DNA from: Cordia subcordata
Lineage: Eukaryota; Streptophyta; Magnoliopsida; Boraginales; Cordiaceae
Reading direction: 5' to 3'
Assembly (NCBI GenBank): GCA_028554755.1
Contig: JAPTOF010000003.1
Location: 186,001-250,000, forward strand
DNA length: 64,000 bases
Under the pieces are notes generated by a model. That model was not told the origin of the DNA, ran no database searches, and saw nothing but the letters and a program-made list of their open reading frames with translations. The translations under genes and the position numbers were made by a program. Below, one piece after another: positions 1-11,299 of the stretch. Numbering within the stretch: position 1 is the stretch's first letter; each line of letters starts with the position of its first letter.

Positions 1-169
1 ATGCCACCCACTGAGACAAGGAGCACAAAACAGTGCCACTGCCAAGAATTGGACTAAACTGGAATGACGGTTGTCCTATGTTGTAAAGTAAATGAATGCA
101 CAGAGAACATTACATTTCATACTCAGAAGCTAACGTAGCGATATATATTATATAGAGTAACAAGTGCCT

Positions 170-621
170 GTTTGTGAGCTGTTACTGTGGCTTGGAGAAT
201 TTGTGGTTGAGGTGGTCTCGGCCTCACGCCGGTCATCTTGTATGCTTCCATTCGCACTGTCTGTGTCAGCTGGGCGTACTGATGACAACTTTTCTTCTGA
301 AACAACATAGACATTACAAAAGCTCGGAGTGCATTCTGAGATTTTTGGAGGACCAATTTTGACCCCTAAGCCATCCAATAGAATTCATAATAATGACAAT
401 CAAACAGAGTATAGTGTGACAACCAATTGAAGGGAAGGCAAGATGAAGACAGCTAAACATATGATAATTGATATATCATGCTTCCCATCATAAGCTTCGA
501 TTTATATGTCTACACTAGTGCATTTTGCCTTGGATTAACGCACAACAATCCATAGCGAGGATGTCACATAAACTAAAGATAAGTCCATGACATATCCAAA
601 GGTGTCATTAAGTGTTGGTGG

Positions 622-653
<32 letters not shown>

Positions 654-3330
654 GAAAAGAAAATACAGAAAGAAAATGGTCAAACTTATTTATTCTGTGT
701 CTGGAATAAGCTTATTATACTATGCTTATCTTATTGACATAAAAGGACACCATGTTTATTGTTTCTTTGTATTTTATAATGTACAAAACATCTTATAACA
801 AGCATTTTATAAAAATTCAAAACAAACTATATATATATATATATATATTATCTTATAAGTAATTTGCTCTTGATTTATTTTTACACAAGACATCTTAGCA
901 CAAACATCTTGTAAAAACTCGAAACAAACCATATTTTAATACAAAAAATAAAATAAGATAAGCATCTTATAATAAGCTCATACCAAACACAAAATTAATA
1001 ATTGGTTGTATGAGTTAGTCAATCGTCAAACATCCAGAAAGCATGCAGAAGCAGAAGTGTAGGGGGTACCTTGAGAACAAGCCCATGGTAGAAGAGCCAA
1101 TAACAAGCTTCTTGATATTGCATTTAGCAACCTCTTTTGCTATTGTGTTGGCAACATCATTTGCTTCAATTTGTACAATATCAACTTGCAGCTGCTTTTA
1201 CAACTTACAAGTGAGAGCTATGTATGATCACCAGCTTAATTAATTAAAAGTTCAGGTTAATTTAATTTACAACTCAAAGAGGAGATGTAATTGTGTTTAA
1301 ACATCATCTTGTAAGGAAGAATCTTTTCATTTGTTTGCCATTCCACTTGGCAATTGCCACATCATCTCGTACTTGTGAAATAGGAATTGAAGTTCCCACG
1401 GTTTAGGATATTCTTATTATTATTGTGCATGTCAAAAAAATAAAAATTTGAAAATGCTATCTTGAATATTGAAACAAGTGATTTTTTTAATTATTAATTT
1501 ATTAGTAAAATTCAGTTAATCATATCATTAATAATTTCACAATATTAATTCATCCACAAAAGAATGCAAGACATAGGCACTAATTTTGTAAAATTAAATT
1601 TTTGGCATTGTAAGACGTGTCCTATATCACTGGCATGCCATTTGTTTTCTTCAAACCAATAGGTATTTGTCATGCGACACTTGTCACTTATGAGATAATT
1701 AATAAAAAGTTAAAAGTTTTCAGCATTTCAAAATTGAATAAGACAGGTACCTATATGTCTATACTGACACCAATAATTAATAAGCAGCATTTGAAGAATT
1801 TGAAGAATGCAAAAAGAAAACGAAATGCAATTGCACAATATAATTAAGTTCAGCAAATAGTAGATCAAGATGTAGGCTAGAAATAAGATTAGACTCGGAA
1901 TTTTATATATATATATATATATATATATTTTTTTTATGGTCTAATAAGATGGAGAGATTAATAATGATGTTAATTACAAGAATTAATGGAAAATGAACGA
2001 ATAAGTGGAGAAGTAAGCAAAGAATTTTGGTCTATCAAAAGGTACAACTTAAGTTAGTAAGGAATTGAAGTACTATAATTATAAGATTATCATTAGATCA
2101 GCCTTGTAATGGTATGGAGGGTGTTATTCGGTGAAGATAAGGCAAAAGAGAACGGTTAGAGATGGTCCGTGAATGTCAAGAAAATAATCCAATAATTTTA
2201 CAATGGTTAAAAGTGTAAGGACGATATCAATGTGGTGCTCCATAAGAAGACCTAAAATGAGTAGAATAAAAACAAAAATAAGACAACCTGAAATGACAAT
2301 AGAAGTATCACTGGATACATATGTTAGGCTCTCAATAGTAAAATAAGATTTAATTTGATTTAAGTAAATTAATAATTTGCAAACCTTACTCCTATAATAT
2401 GTCACACCAATGCTGAAGAAGATCGCAAGAAAATCTTTCTCATTCCTTCAACAAGTTTACTTAAAGAAAAGATTCGTTATTTCTCGATTGAAAGAACAAA
2501 ATTAATAAAAAGTTGAAACGTTACAACAAAAAGCACAAAAATATTATGTTCTTATATATTTGCTATTTTAAAAAATTATAGAGGCACCAACGTGTGTGTA
2601 TATATTTAGGGTGAGCAATCGGTTTAATCTAACCGAAATCAAATTTTCGAAATTTTAAAAATTAATAACCGAAATTTTTTAGTTTGGTTTCGGTTATAAC
2701 CGAAATAACGGAATTTTCTTTAAAAAATCATATATTATTCAAAACTAATTTAAATAATCAAAATTTTGTAATTATAATGACTAAATTCCAAAATTCATCA
2801 TCCAAATTCACATTATACATATAAGAATGGTATAAGCTTATAAATATATATGAACATAAGTTTGAAAAAATAATAACTAAATAATTTTTTTAATGAAAAA
2901 TTAACTATTCGGTTATTAACCGAAATTTTGGAAAAATAACCAAAACCGAACCGAAAACCGAATTTCTCCATTTTTTTATAACTGAAACCAAACCGAATAT
3001 AAAAATAACCTAACCGAATTTTGTATTTTGGTTCGGTTATTCAGTTACAACTGTATAATGCTCGCCCCTGCATATATTTCGAAAAACCCCGGAGAGCACC
3101 ATTTCATTTAACTCGAACGAAAAAAAAAAATTACAGGGTGTAGGAACAGTAGTAATCTGAGGATAGACATGGAGCAACTTGAAGTAGGTGTGTCCCTGAG
3201 GAAGAAAATTATGGAGAGCCCACTTTATTATGTATTTGCTTTTCTTACTTCCACTTATAGCTATTCCAACCACACAAGCAGATAGGCCTTCAATTACTTT
3301 AACTTCATCAGCTGCACCATCCACCTCCAT
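170..3330 (-). pseudogene. Decayed copy of a USP-domain protein kinase (U-box kinase family), 5' part
   Basis: A broken paralogue of the intact gene at 6330-11299, running left and possibly past the window edge. Exon 1 (3330-3135) still encodes a USP-like start (MEVDGAADEV, then KKSKYIIKWAL). Exon 3 (1191-1070) reads cleanly (QVDIVQIEANDVANTIAKEV). Exon 2 (about 1399-1265) has two lesions. The acceptor AG seen in the intact paralogue is CG before TGGGAA, and 10 bases are missing after the RDDVA codons, shifting frame; the lost frame then continues as WQTNEKILPYK. Exon 4 (about 353-170) has a one-base insertion near its start, so normal splicing leads to a stop, and its donor reads GC where the paralogue has GT. 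A MITE sits in intron 1 and an LTR-like element lies 66 bp upstream of the start. Kinase and U-box parts, if present, lie outside the window. Confidence 0.82.
2607..3070. mobile_element. hAT-type MITE in intron 1 of the U-box kinase pseudogene
   Basis: A 464-bp non-coding element, very AT-rich, built of repeated CGGTTA/TAACCG words that could fold back on themselves. Its ends form an imperfect inverted repeat: TAGGGTGAGCA on the left, and CAGGGGCGAGCA when the right end is read in reverse. It is flanked by an 8-bp target duplication, TATATATT at 2599-2606 and CATATATT at 3071-3078 (7 of 8 match). Eight-bp duplications with TAGGG/CAGGG ends are typical of non-autonomous hAT elements. No transposase is present. 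Confidence 0.75.
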
Positions 3331-3395
3331 TATCTGCTAGTACTCTATCTCTGTCTCTGTAACATTAATTGGAATACGAAACCTTGAACACTGCA

Positions 3396-4970
3396 TGTCA
3401 CGCCCCAAGAACCATAGATTTTTATTGGGCATAACGCGTCGTGCTCTAAAAAGAAATGACCTTCTCGAATGCACAAGGCTCTAACTTTCAATATAATAAA
3501 ATGAAAAATCAAGTAACTGACAATAGTCAATGTGAAATATTAGACTTCTAAGCAAGAAAATAAGAGATTTCAATTTACTTCTAAGTCACAAATTTTATCC
3601 TAAAAAAAAAAAACAATGCAATTGCAACAATTTGTTTGAAAGCAAATAAAGCAAAAGCTGTTTGACATCGCCTAGACAAGGGGCCTTATTAATAATCTAT
3701 TCTAAAAGTTCCAAATAGCCGTGTCCCAAGTCTACTCCTCTTTCTCTGTAGCACGACAAGGAAAACAAAATTCGCAAAAACACATAGAAACTAATGAAAA
3801 AAATCTCAGTAAGAGGATCCTCACAAAAATAAAACGATAATCTGTAAGACAAGTAAAAGTCAAATGACACCTAAACCAAGTTACCAATAATTACCAATTA
3901 ACACAAATTCGCAATGACAAAATTACACAACTAGCGTCTCACAATTTCTCTATGAATAAATGTAAAGAGTAACAAATTAAAGACCAAAATCACATATTCA
4001 ATAAGGTGGTTGTGGCTACAAACGGGTAACACCGTTCTGACGTAGTGTGATTTGATAAGCTCAAATCACCAAAATTCCAAGAGAAATTCCAATCTTATGA
4101 TAGTGTAATATTTCGATGTTATTGGTGTTTAACCTCCACCAACAGGGACCTGAGTTCGAAGTCATTCATATATATTCTAGACTTCACAATTTTTTAAAAA
4201 GAAATACTGAAAATCACAGGTCATGCAATATTTAATCTTTCTTGCTAAAATTACTACAACATTTAATTTAATAAAATCATAAGAAAGACATCATTTTAAA
4301 ATCTTATTTTGAAATTATAATTACAAAGAGAAAGTACAAAAGATAGGAACACAAAACAAATCACAAGTCAAATTCTTTTTTTTTAAATAACTGTTTTCGC
4401 ACTGTACACGAACAGTGTCGAGTCACTGTTCATAAACAAAGCCCGCGCGCACTGTTCATGAAACAGTACGTGCGCTAGATACTTATTATTTTTTTTTAAG
4501 AATTCATGATATTGCATCAACAATTCATGGTACTAAATGTTTTTTCCCCTTTTTTATATGCAACTAACACCAAGCAAATCACAAATGAACTTTTTTTTAA
4601 TATCACTGTTCCTGAACAGTGCTCGCGCCACTATTCATGACTCTAAAGGATTTTTTTTTTCTTTTCCATTATTATCATCAATAAATTTAAAGGTTCACAT
4701 GATCTTAGCATTACAAAGAGACACGAAGAAAAATAGAAGAAAAACAAAGTTAAAAGACTAAATAAATTAAAGTAAGGATTAATCACTTACCTCCTTTTGA
4801 TCCTTTTGTGAAAACCTCTATTAATTAGAAACCTCCTACTAGAAGGTAAACTCACAATCTAACCCTAGGTGTTCTTTTCTGCAGAGCGTATAAAAGTTTT
4901 TCTTATATTAGGTCAAAATGTTATTTTATTTTATTTTTAATAAGAAACCTATTCTAGGAAGGTCTCTTTC

Positions 4971-5015
<45 letters not shown>

Positions 5016-5051
5016 TTCTAAGCCTAACTTAAAAAATATCAGGACGTCACA
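3396..5051 (-). mobile_element. Probable solo LTR (Gypsy-type), 1.66 kb, minus orientation
   Basis: On the plus strand the segment opens TGTCACGCCCC and closes GGACGTCACA. Read on the minus strand it runs TGTGACGTCC ... GGGGCGTGACA, the TG...CA form of a plant Gypsy LTR. A TATA-like stretch (CTTTTATACGC, minus strand) lies about 160-170 bp inside the minus-strand start. No long ORF, primer-binding site or second LTR is visible, so a solo LTR is the simplest reading. I could not find a clean 5-bp target duplication, which lowers confidence. Inside are a (TTA)n microsatellite (about 4972-5014) and several ACTGTTCATGAACAGT-like palindromes (4390-4660). Confidence 0.5.
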
Positions 5052-6329
5052 AACCATACAACTATACATGCATGATATATCATCATCTATGTATACACAC
5101 ACACACAGCTGGTAAAAGTGTTTTGGCTTGTTCTTTTTACTTGACTTTTTATTTTTTATTTTTATTTTTAAAAAATTATGTCCCTGACTCTGGTCCAGTT
5201 ACCTTATATATATACTTTTGATGTAGAACTTTTCATATATGGAAATCATGATCCAGTCGGGTATGACTTTGAATTTATTGTTTAGTTGTTGTTTGCATGT
5301 TCTCACTAGTGTCAAATATTGTGTTTAGACGATTATGAGGGGCATCTTTTGGAATATCTCAATCATATTCCATAAGTGTGTATGTATATATATATATATA
5401 CATACATATATATATATACATATAACTGTGTGAAATATATTTGTTTTCATCTTCTAGCCTCTCACAGAATGAATACCAATAGCCTCACTTTCTTCATCAG
5501 CCTTTGGCTGCAGTCAATTCTTAGCTAGCAGTTTAATTAATGCATTACCAAATTCAAATGGTTTCACGCTTGTATTTCATTACAACTGATGTATGCATTG
5601 TATTCTGTTGTCTTTCCAGGTAAGAAAATGATAAGTTGAGCCTTCACCACTTCATCCGAGTGGGTTTTGGAGCATATTGACTTACAGAAAAAGCAACTAA
5701 GCTAAAGATGTCGATTTGCACTTTGTTTACTAGCAAAACATGTTTATTATAGGAGAACGTGTCCTCAACTACTACTACTACTACTATGAATATCAAGTGT
5801 TAGTGATGAGAAGTAGAACCTGTTGAATGCTTGCTAAATTTTAATTAAATGGCATGCTGTAAGTATATGCCCTGTTTATACCTGGTCGAGAGTATATATA
5901 TGCACGCAGGAGACCATGTCCTAATAATAAGTCTTCTTATTGAATCATCGTCTTCTGTTTCCCTCAAATGTTGTGATCGTCTGGTGGAGAACAATCATAT
6001 GATCATCTGTAGTTCGACCATGTGTAGGAGTAGCATTTTCTTCTACTTGTAACGAATATATAACATAGAATTTGACAATCATATGAGGCCTATCCCTATT
6101 GGATTCCCCCAGTTCTCTGCAACAAAACACATACTTTGATGCTTTTAAGACTGTTCCCATCTAGAGTTGGGTGAAGTTCCACAGAGATGGAATGCACAAT
6201 TAACCGCTACATTGGGAAACATGATAATTAGCTATTCTACTGATGATCTAAATTCTAACATTTATCGAATGCATTTACAAGAGGCCAAAATTTCAACTCT
6301 TCAAAGCCTGATAGAAAGTTTTTGTCCAG
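5052..6329. other. Intergenic stretch downstream of the U-box kinase gene
   Basis: No coding support on either strand. It holds TA-rich microsatellites (about 5386-5425), a short CTA repeat near 5768-5787 and the 3' flank of the kinase gene that ends at 6330. Confidence 0.6.
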
Positions 6330-9300
6330 TTAATTAGTTACTACTGACTTCCACTCCATTACTGCAGCAAGAAGTGCATAATTTGGTAGCAGGTTCTTGT
6401 GTGGCATTGGTGAGTTTGTCATAGGTGATGTATCATTCTCCTGAAGCCATGCCTCTATTGCCTTCCGCTCATAAGTATACCCATCTGCAGCAACAACAGG
6501 ATCATGCATCACATCCTGCCAAACGAAAGAAACAAATATACGAAAAAGAACAAGATTACTACCTGAAATAGGAACTTGTAATCATTGAAATTACACGGCA
6601 ATGGAAAAGTATTCATCCTAAAATGGGACACTGAGCCATATAAGAATGGAGATCACTTGACCTGCTGCACTCTTGCATAAAATTCCCTAATTTAGGAATG
6701 GTTAAGCCAATAAAACCTTGACTTCTCCCAAGTATGATGTAGTGACTCGGAATTCTTCGACTTAAAGAGGACTTGTTCCGAAAGCTTATACGTTTGCATT
6801 AAAATTTGGGGTATACCTTGAGAATGGGGCATATCAAGTGGCTGGGAGCTGGTGGTCCAGTAGCCAACATTTGATTCCGAGCTCCATCGGCCACCTCTTT
6901 CAATTTCTCCAAAGTAGGGAGAACTTCATCCTTCAGATCAAGTCTGTCTCTACATCTAAGCTCTGCACATTTCAGTGCCAGTACAGCCAACTCCTTCGTC
7001 TCTTCAGTTGGCCATTTGCCAGCCTCCTGATCCAGTATATTTATCAAGTGGTCACCAGCAATTGCATTCTCCACCGTATTGGCTAATGCCAGGGCAGGTT
7101 TTGCAGTCAGCAACTGGAGAACAACAATCCCAAATGCATAAACATCAGACTTTGGGGAGATTAGTCCCGTCCTTTGATACTCGGGGTCAATATAACAAAG
7201 CGTCCCCACTGGACCCGTGTCCTTGTAAGTCATTGATTCAAAGGGATCAGAGTGCAGCATTATTGAAAGTCCAACATCACCAATTTTGCTCACAAAATTA
7301 TGACCAAGAAGTATATTTGCTGGTTTCAGATCGCGATGGATGATTGGTTCTGGCTTTGAGCTGTGAAGAAATGCAAGAGCTGAAGCTACTTCCCAAGCAA
7401 TCCTGAATCTCTCAAACCACGGAAGGGGTGGGGAGCTATTTCTTGTAAGCAGCTTATCCTCCAAACTACCATTTTCCATATACTCATATACCAGGCAACC
7501 ACGACTTGGACATGCTCCTAAAAGAATTAGCAAGTGGGGATGATGGATCTTACTCAATACTTCAAGCTGGAAAATAGAAAAACAGAGAATTAAATAATTT
7601 CAAAATCTCAGTGTGTGATATTGCTAGAAACAAGAGTTGACTTTAAAAACAGTATACATAATGAGCTTTTCAAAAATAAAGATGGTACAGTTGAAACTTC
7701 GGATGACAACTTCATGTTTAATTTTGAGCTATGTTAAAGAGAAATATTCTTGTTTATCTCTTTTCAAATTCCTTACCTCCTGCTGAAATTGCTTGGTCAT
7801 ATGTGCTGATGAAGAGTTAAGGACTTTCACTGCAGCAGTTGTATGCCGCAAAATGCATTTGTAGACGGTTCCATACCCTCCCATTCCGATTTTAAGATGC
7901 TCAGAGAAGGATGAGGTGGCAGAAACAATTTCTTCCCATGTGAAAATCTGGTACTGATGTGAACGGCCAGTCAAAGCATCCTCAAGCTTTTCTTTTTCTT
8001 TGGCTTTCTGAAGGGCGTCGGCCTCTGCATCTTTTCTCAGTGCAGCTTCTCTTTCAGTACAATCCTTAACATAATCAGCTTCTCTTTTTGCAGCTTCATA
8101 TTTTTCCTTTTCTTGCTTCACCAACTGTCTGGCTTCCTCCTCCTTGAGGATAATTTCCTTAAGTTTGATTTCCTCCTCCAGTCGACCCTTTTCAAGATCT
8201 TTTAGCTGAGAGAAGCATAGATATGACAATGATGCTATGTTGGACACAATATCAAAAGGAAGACCAATATTTTCTGCAGTATCTTATATGGAACTTCAGG
8301 TTACCTTCCGAGAAGCATCAATTGCCTCACTCTGAGCTAATGCATACATTCCGCGAAGATGTCTAAGTTCAATCCGTAGCTTTTCTAGCTCAAAGTTTAT
8401 GTCAACCTGAAAAATGAATAATGTCATTCCTTAGGAACCTGTACCATAACGAGAACAATGAATAGCTGAATAGAAGGCACAAGAGGATTCATAGTAGGAG
8501 CACACTGTATTGTAGTAAGGAATTTCATTAAAAACCATCAAGTCTAATGGATGTTAATTATTAAAGATGCAAAAATTTCCTTAAACTAACTATAAGAACC
8601 AAAAAAATTTCACGAGGATTTGATTAGATGTGCCAACTCTTTTATATATTCAGTACCTACTTCTGCGAACAAATGCACGAAATGCTTATGGCTTAATACA
8701 AGATTACAAGTATCTCTTGATATTTACGCCTTTGAAACATGTCTTTGAGCTCAAAATTAGATGTAATCATCATTAGTCTGTAAATGAATTACAAACATTA
8801 ATTACAGTATCTAGTATAATGAAACTTTACATGGAAATTTCAATTAGTGGCAACAAACCTTACTCCATGTGATAAGTGATTGTGGCATGTGTTCTAAAAC
8901 TAGAGCTTCCAGTCGCATTTTCAGTAACAAGTTCATAAACAACATGAAGGCAACCCAAATATTGAACCACAAAAATTAGTTTCCAGACCATGCTGACTTG
9001 CTGCCGAGAAAAATGTCCATGTTTTAAAAATTATAGTTACCTGACTTCCACATGAAAAATCTGGAGTAGCATACAAGTCGGATGCTTGATTGGCAGAGGA
9101 AAAGTAGGTGTCTACTGTCAAGCTTCTGGAGCTAGAAACCATACTGTCAGCAACATTAATGTATAGGCTAGCAAGACTGGAGCTAGGATCATCATTTCCT
9201 CTTCCAATATCAAGCGATGAAATCCTAGAGTGGATAGTTTCACTTGTATTTGTTCTCTTATGAAGAAGGATTTGGTTTATGTTTGATAGAGCCTGAAACC

Positions 9301-11299
9301 TCTGCATCGGCATTGAAGGAGAATGAAAGTCAGAGGATACAAGCTCTGAGCTTTGGTCCGTCCACTCTGGAAAGACAAAAATAGAGTGTAATGCATCTCA
9401 AACCATCATAAAATGACAATGCGAAATAGGCACTTGTCAGGGTTCTCAAATTAAGATCATTTGGTAGGAAAGATAGACGCCAGCAACAACTAAAATCTAG
9501 AAGAATACTATGTGGTGAAAACCGTAATTTGAAAAGAAGCGCATACCTTCTCTTGAGCTGGAACTTTGGCTTGAAAAGTTATAGGTGGGACAACTTGTTT
9601 CAGTAGTGTTATTCCCAATGCTTCTGTTTGTTTCCAAAGTAGATGGACGCACAGATGACAGTTTTCCTCTTGAAACAGCGTAAACAGTGCAAAATTTTGG
9701 GCTGCATTGGGCTATCTTTGAGGACAGATTTGGTCCCCTGCTCACCCAATAATACATTGATTTGATAAAACAAGCACTGGTGCCAATGGAGAACGAAGTA
9801 GTATAGGAAATATTCTACCATTGATTCTTTCAGCCCCTTGATCAATTTATCATATAAAGCATTAATTTTTTAACTTGCATTATGAATTCCAATCACTATG
9901 TCAAAAGAACTTTCTCATCTTTTTATGGTCTGACAGTGGCAGAAACAACTGTTACTCATTGCTTTATGGAGATATCACTAATGTGAGTCATCTACCATTG
10001 GAATTGGCAGAATTTCATAGTAACACGCCTTCTCAGTGGTAATAAAGGAAAAGTAACAAGGGCTTGCATAAAATCTGAGGATCAAGTTCCAAGAGAGGCA
10101 GGTCTAGGTTGAGTTTGTTATCATAACAAATGATATCTTGGATGTTTACCAGGCTTGACTCATACTTTGGTGCACATCATCAACGGCTATTATCTTGGAT
10201 TCACCTCAGATTGCATCCGCTAATGAAGCTAAGAGATTGAAAGGGAGAGTTATGTGTGTTCTATTTTAGATTATCCCATGATTTTCTCCATCTCTAGAGT
10301 AAGCTTGCAAATCCATAAACGAGAAAGTAGACGATATTCAGAAATCCTTTCAATTGGACTAGCTTACATATCAAAATGCTGAGCAGTATGCAAGGCCATA
10401 CCTTAGAAAAAAGTTGCGGGATGAAGCTCCAATGACAAGTTTGGTTATATTGCTGTTCGAAACCTCTCTTGCAATTGTATCAACAACATCATCTGATTCA
10501 ACTTGTACTAATTCCACTTGAACCTGCGTGTTGGGGGTAAGCAGGAAGCATTTCAACTTGATTCTAGCTAGGGATATTCTTCAAACTTTCTAATAGGCAT
10601 TTCTCCTACCTTTCTTTGAGTAAACATTGCTTTGTAAGGAAGTAGTTTTTCAGTCGTTTGCCAGTGCATTTCCTTTCTGAAAGCAGCTGCTACGTCATCC
10701 CGTGCTTGCCCAATAGGAAGTAGATTTCCCACTAGAGAAAGAAATTGAGTTAAAAATGTCAACTTTCTGATAGCAGCAACTGTTCAAGTCTTGGCTGATC
10801 ATTGTGCACATCTCACATTCAGTCAAATCTTGTCTACTTCTCATAAACTTCCCTCGTTGGGCTAGGCCTTTCTCGTATCAGCTTATTTACTAAATGAGTA
10901 TTGAAGTCGTATTTGGGCATGGTATATCCAAAAAACGAGTGAACATCGGCAATGGAAAAAATGGAACAATCTTTAACATGCATGTTTGAGTCAGATATAG
11001 TAAGCATCTGTTCTATCAAATCCATCACTTTAGTCACTGCAACTATATCTAAAAAAGAAGAAGAAGAAGAAGAAAACACTATAAAGGCACAACTTACTTG
11101 GTGTAGGGACTTTGGTAATCATAGGAAATACATGTAGCATCTTGAAGGAGACCTCCCCCTCTGGAACAAACTTATCTAATGCCCACTGGATAACATATTT
11201 GCTCTTTTTATTTCCATTAATAGCTACTGCCACAACTGAAGATATTGAAGGCTCCAGAGCCTGTATGCCCTCTACTTTCCTGATATCATCCTCCTCCAT
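6330..11299 (-). CDS. USP domain - coiled coil - protein kinase - U-box E3 ligase (PUB51/52/53 type)
   Basis: Nine exons: 11299-11098, 10731-10610, 10523-10402, 9737-9547, 9366-9041, 8406-8305, 8205-7777, 7566-6817, 6515-6330. They join in frame to 809 codons, the usual size for this receptor-like cytoplasmic kinase/U-box family. Order of parts: universal-stress-protein domain about 21-165; Ser-rich linker; charged coiled coil about 322-430 (RLEEEIKLKEIILKEEE); kinase about 443-715 with G-loop GMGGYG (462-467), ATP lysine K482 and HRDLKPAN with D577; U-box about 738-807 (CPILKDVMHDPVVAADGYTY). The Mg-binding motif is DVG (595-597) rather than DFG, which I believe is usual in this subfamily. 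The likely role is a cytosolic kinase that ubiquitinates its partners; the substrate is unknown. The start at 11299 was chosen because the pseudogene copy also starts with ME at that place; an in-frame Met at 11389 is the alternative. Confidence 0.93.

Noticed and set aside
1..120. Continuation of the kinase pseudogene (exon 5) at the left edge
   Set aside because: A weak CCAG acceptor is present, but the following codons do not resemble exon 5 of the intact gene.
4390..4660. Repeated ACTGTTCATGAACAGT palindromes as a CRISPR-like or operator array
   Set aside because: Spacing and sequence are irregular, this is plant nuclear DNA, and they lie inside a probable LTR.
6838..7343. Plus-strand ORFs opposite the kinase exon
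   Set aside because: Shadow frames of the kinase coding sequence with no family resemblance.
10834..11079. 81-codon minus-strand ORF in intron 1 of the U-box kinase
   Set aside because: It lies between well-supported splice sites, and the protein joins in frame without it (VPTP then MGNLLPIG). The serine run comes from a simple repeat.
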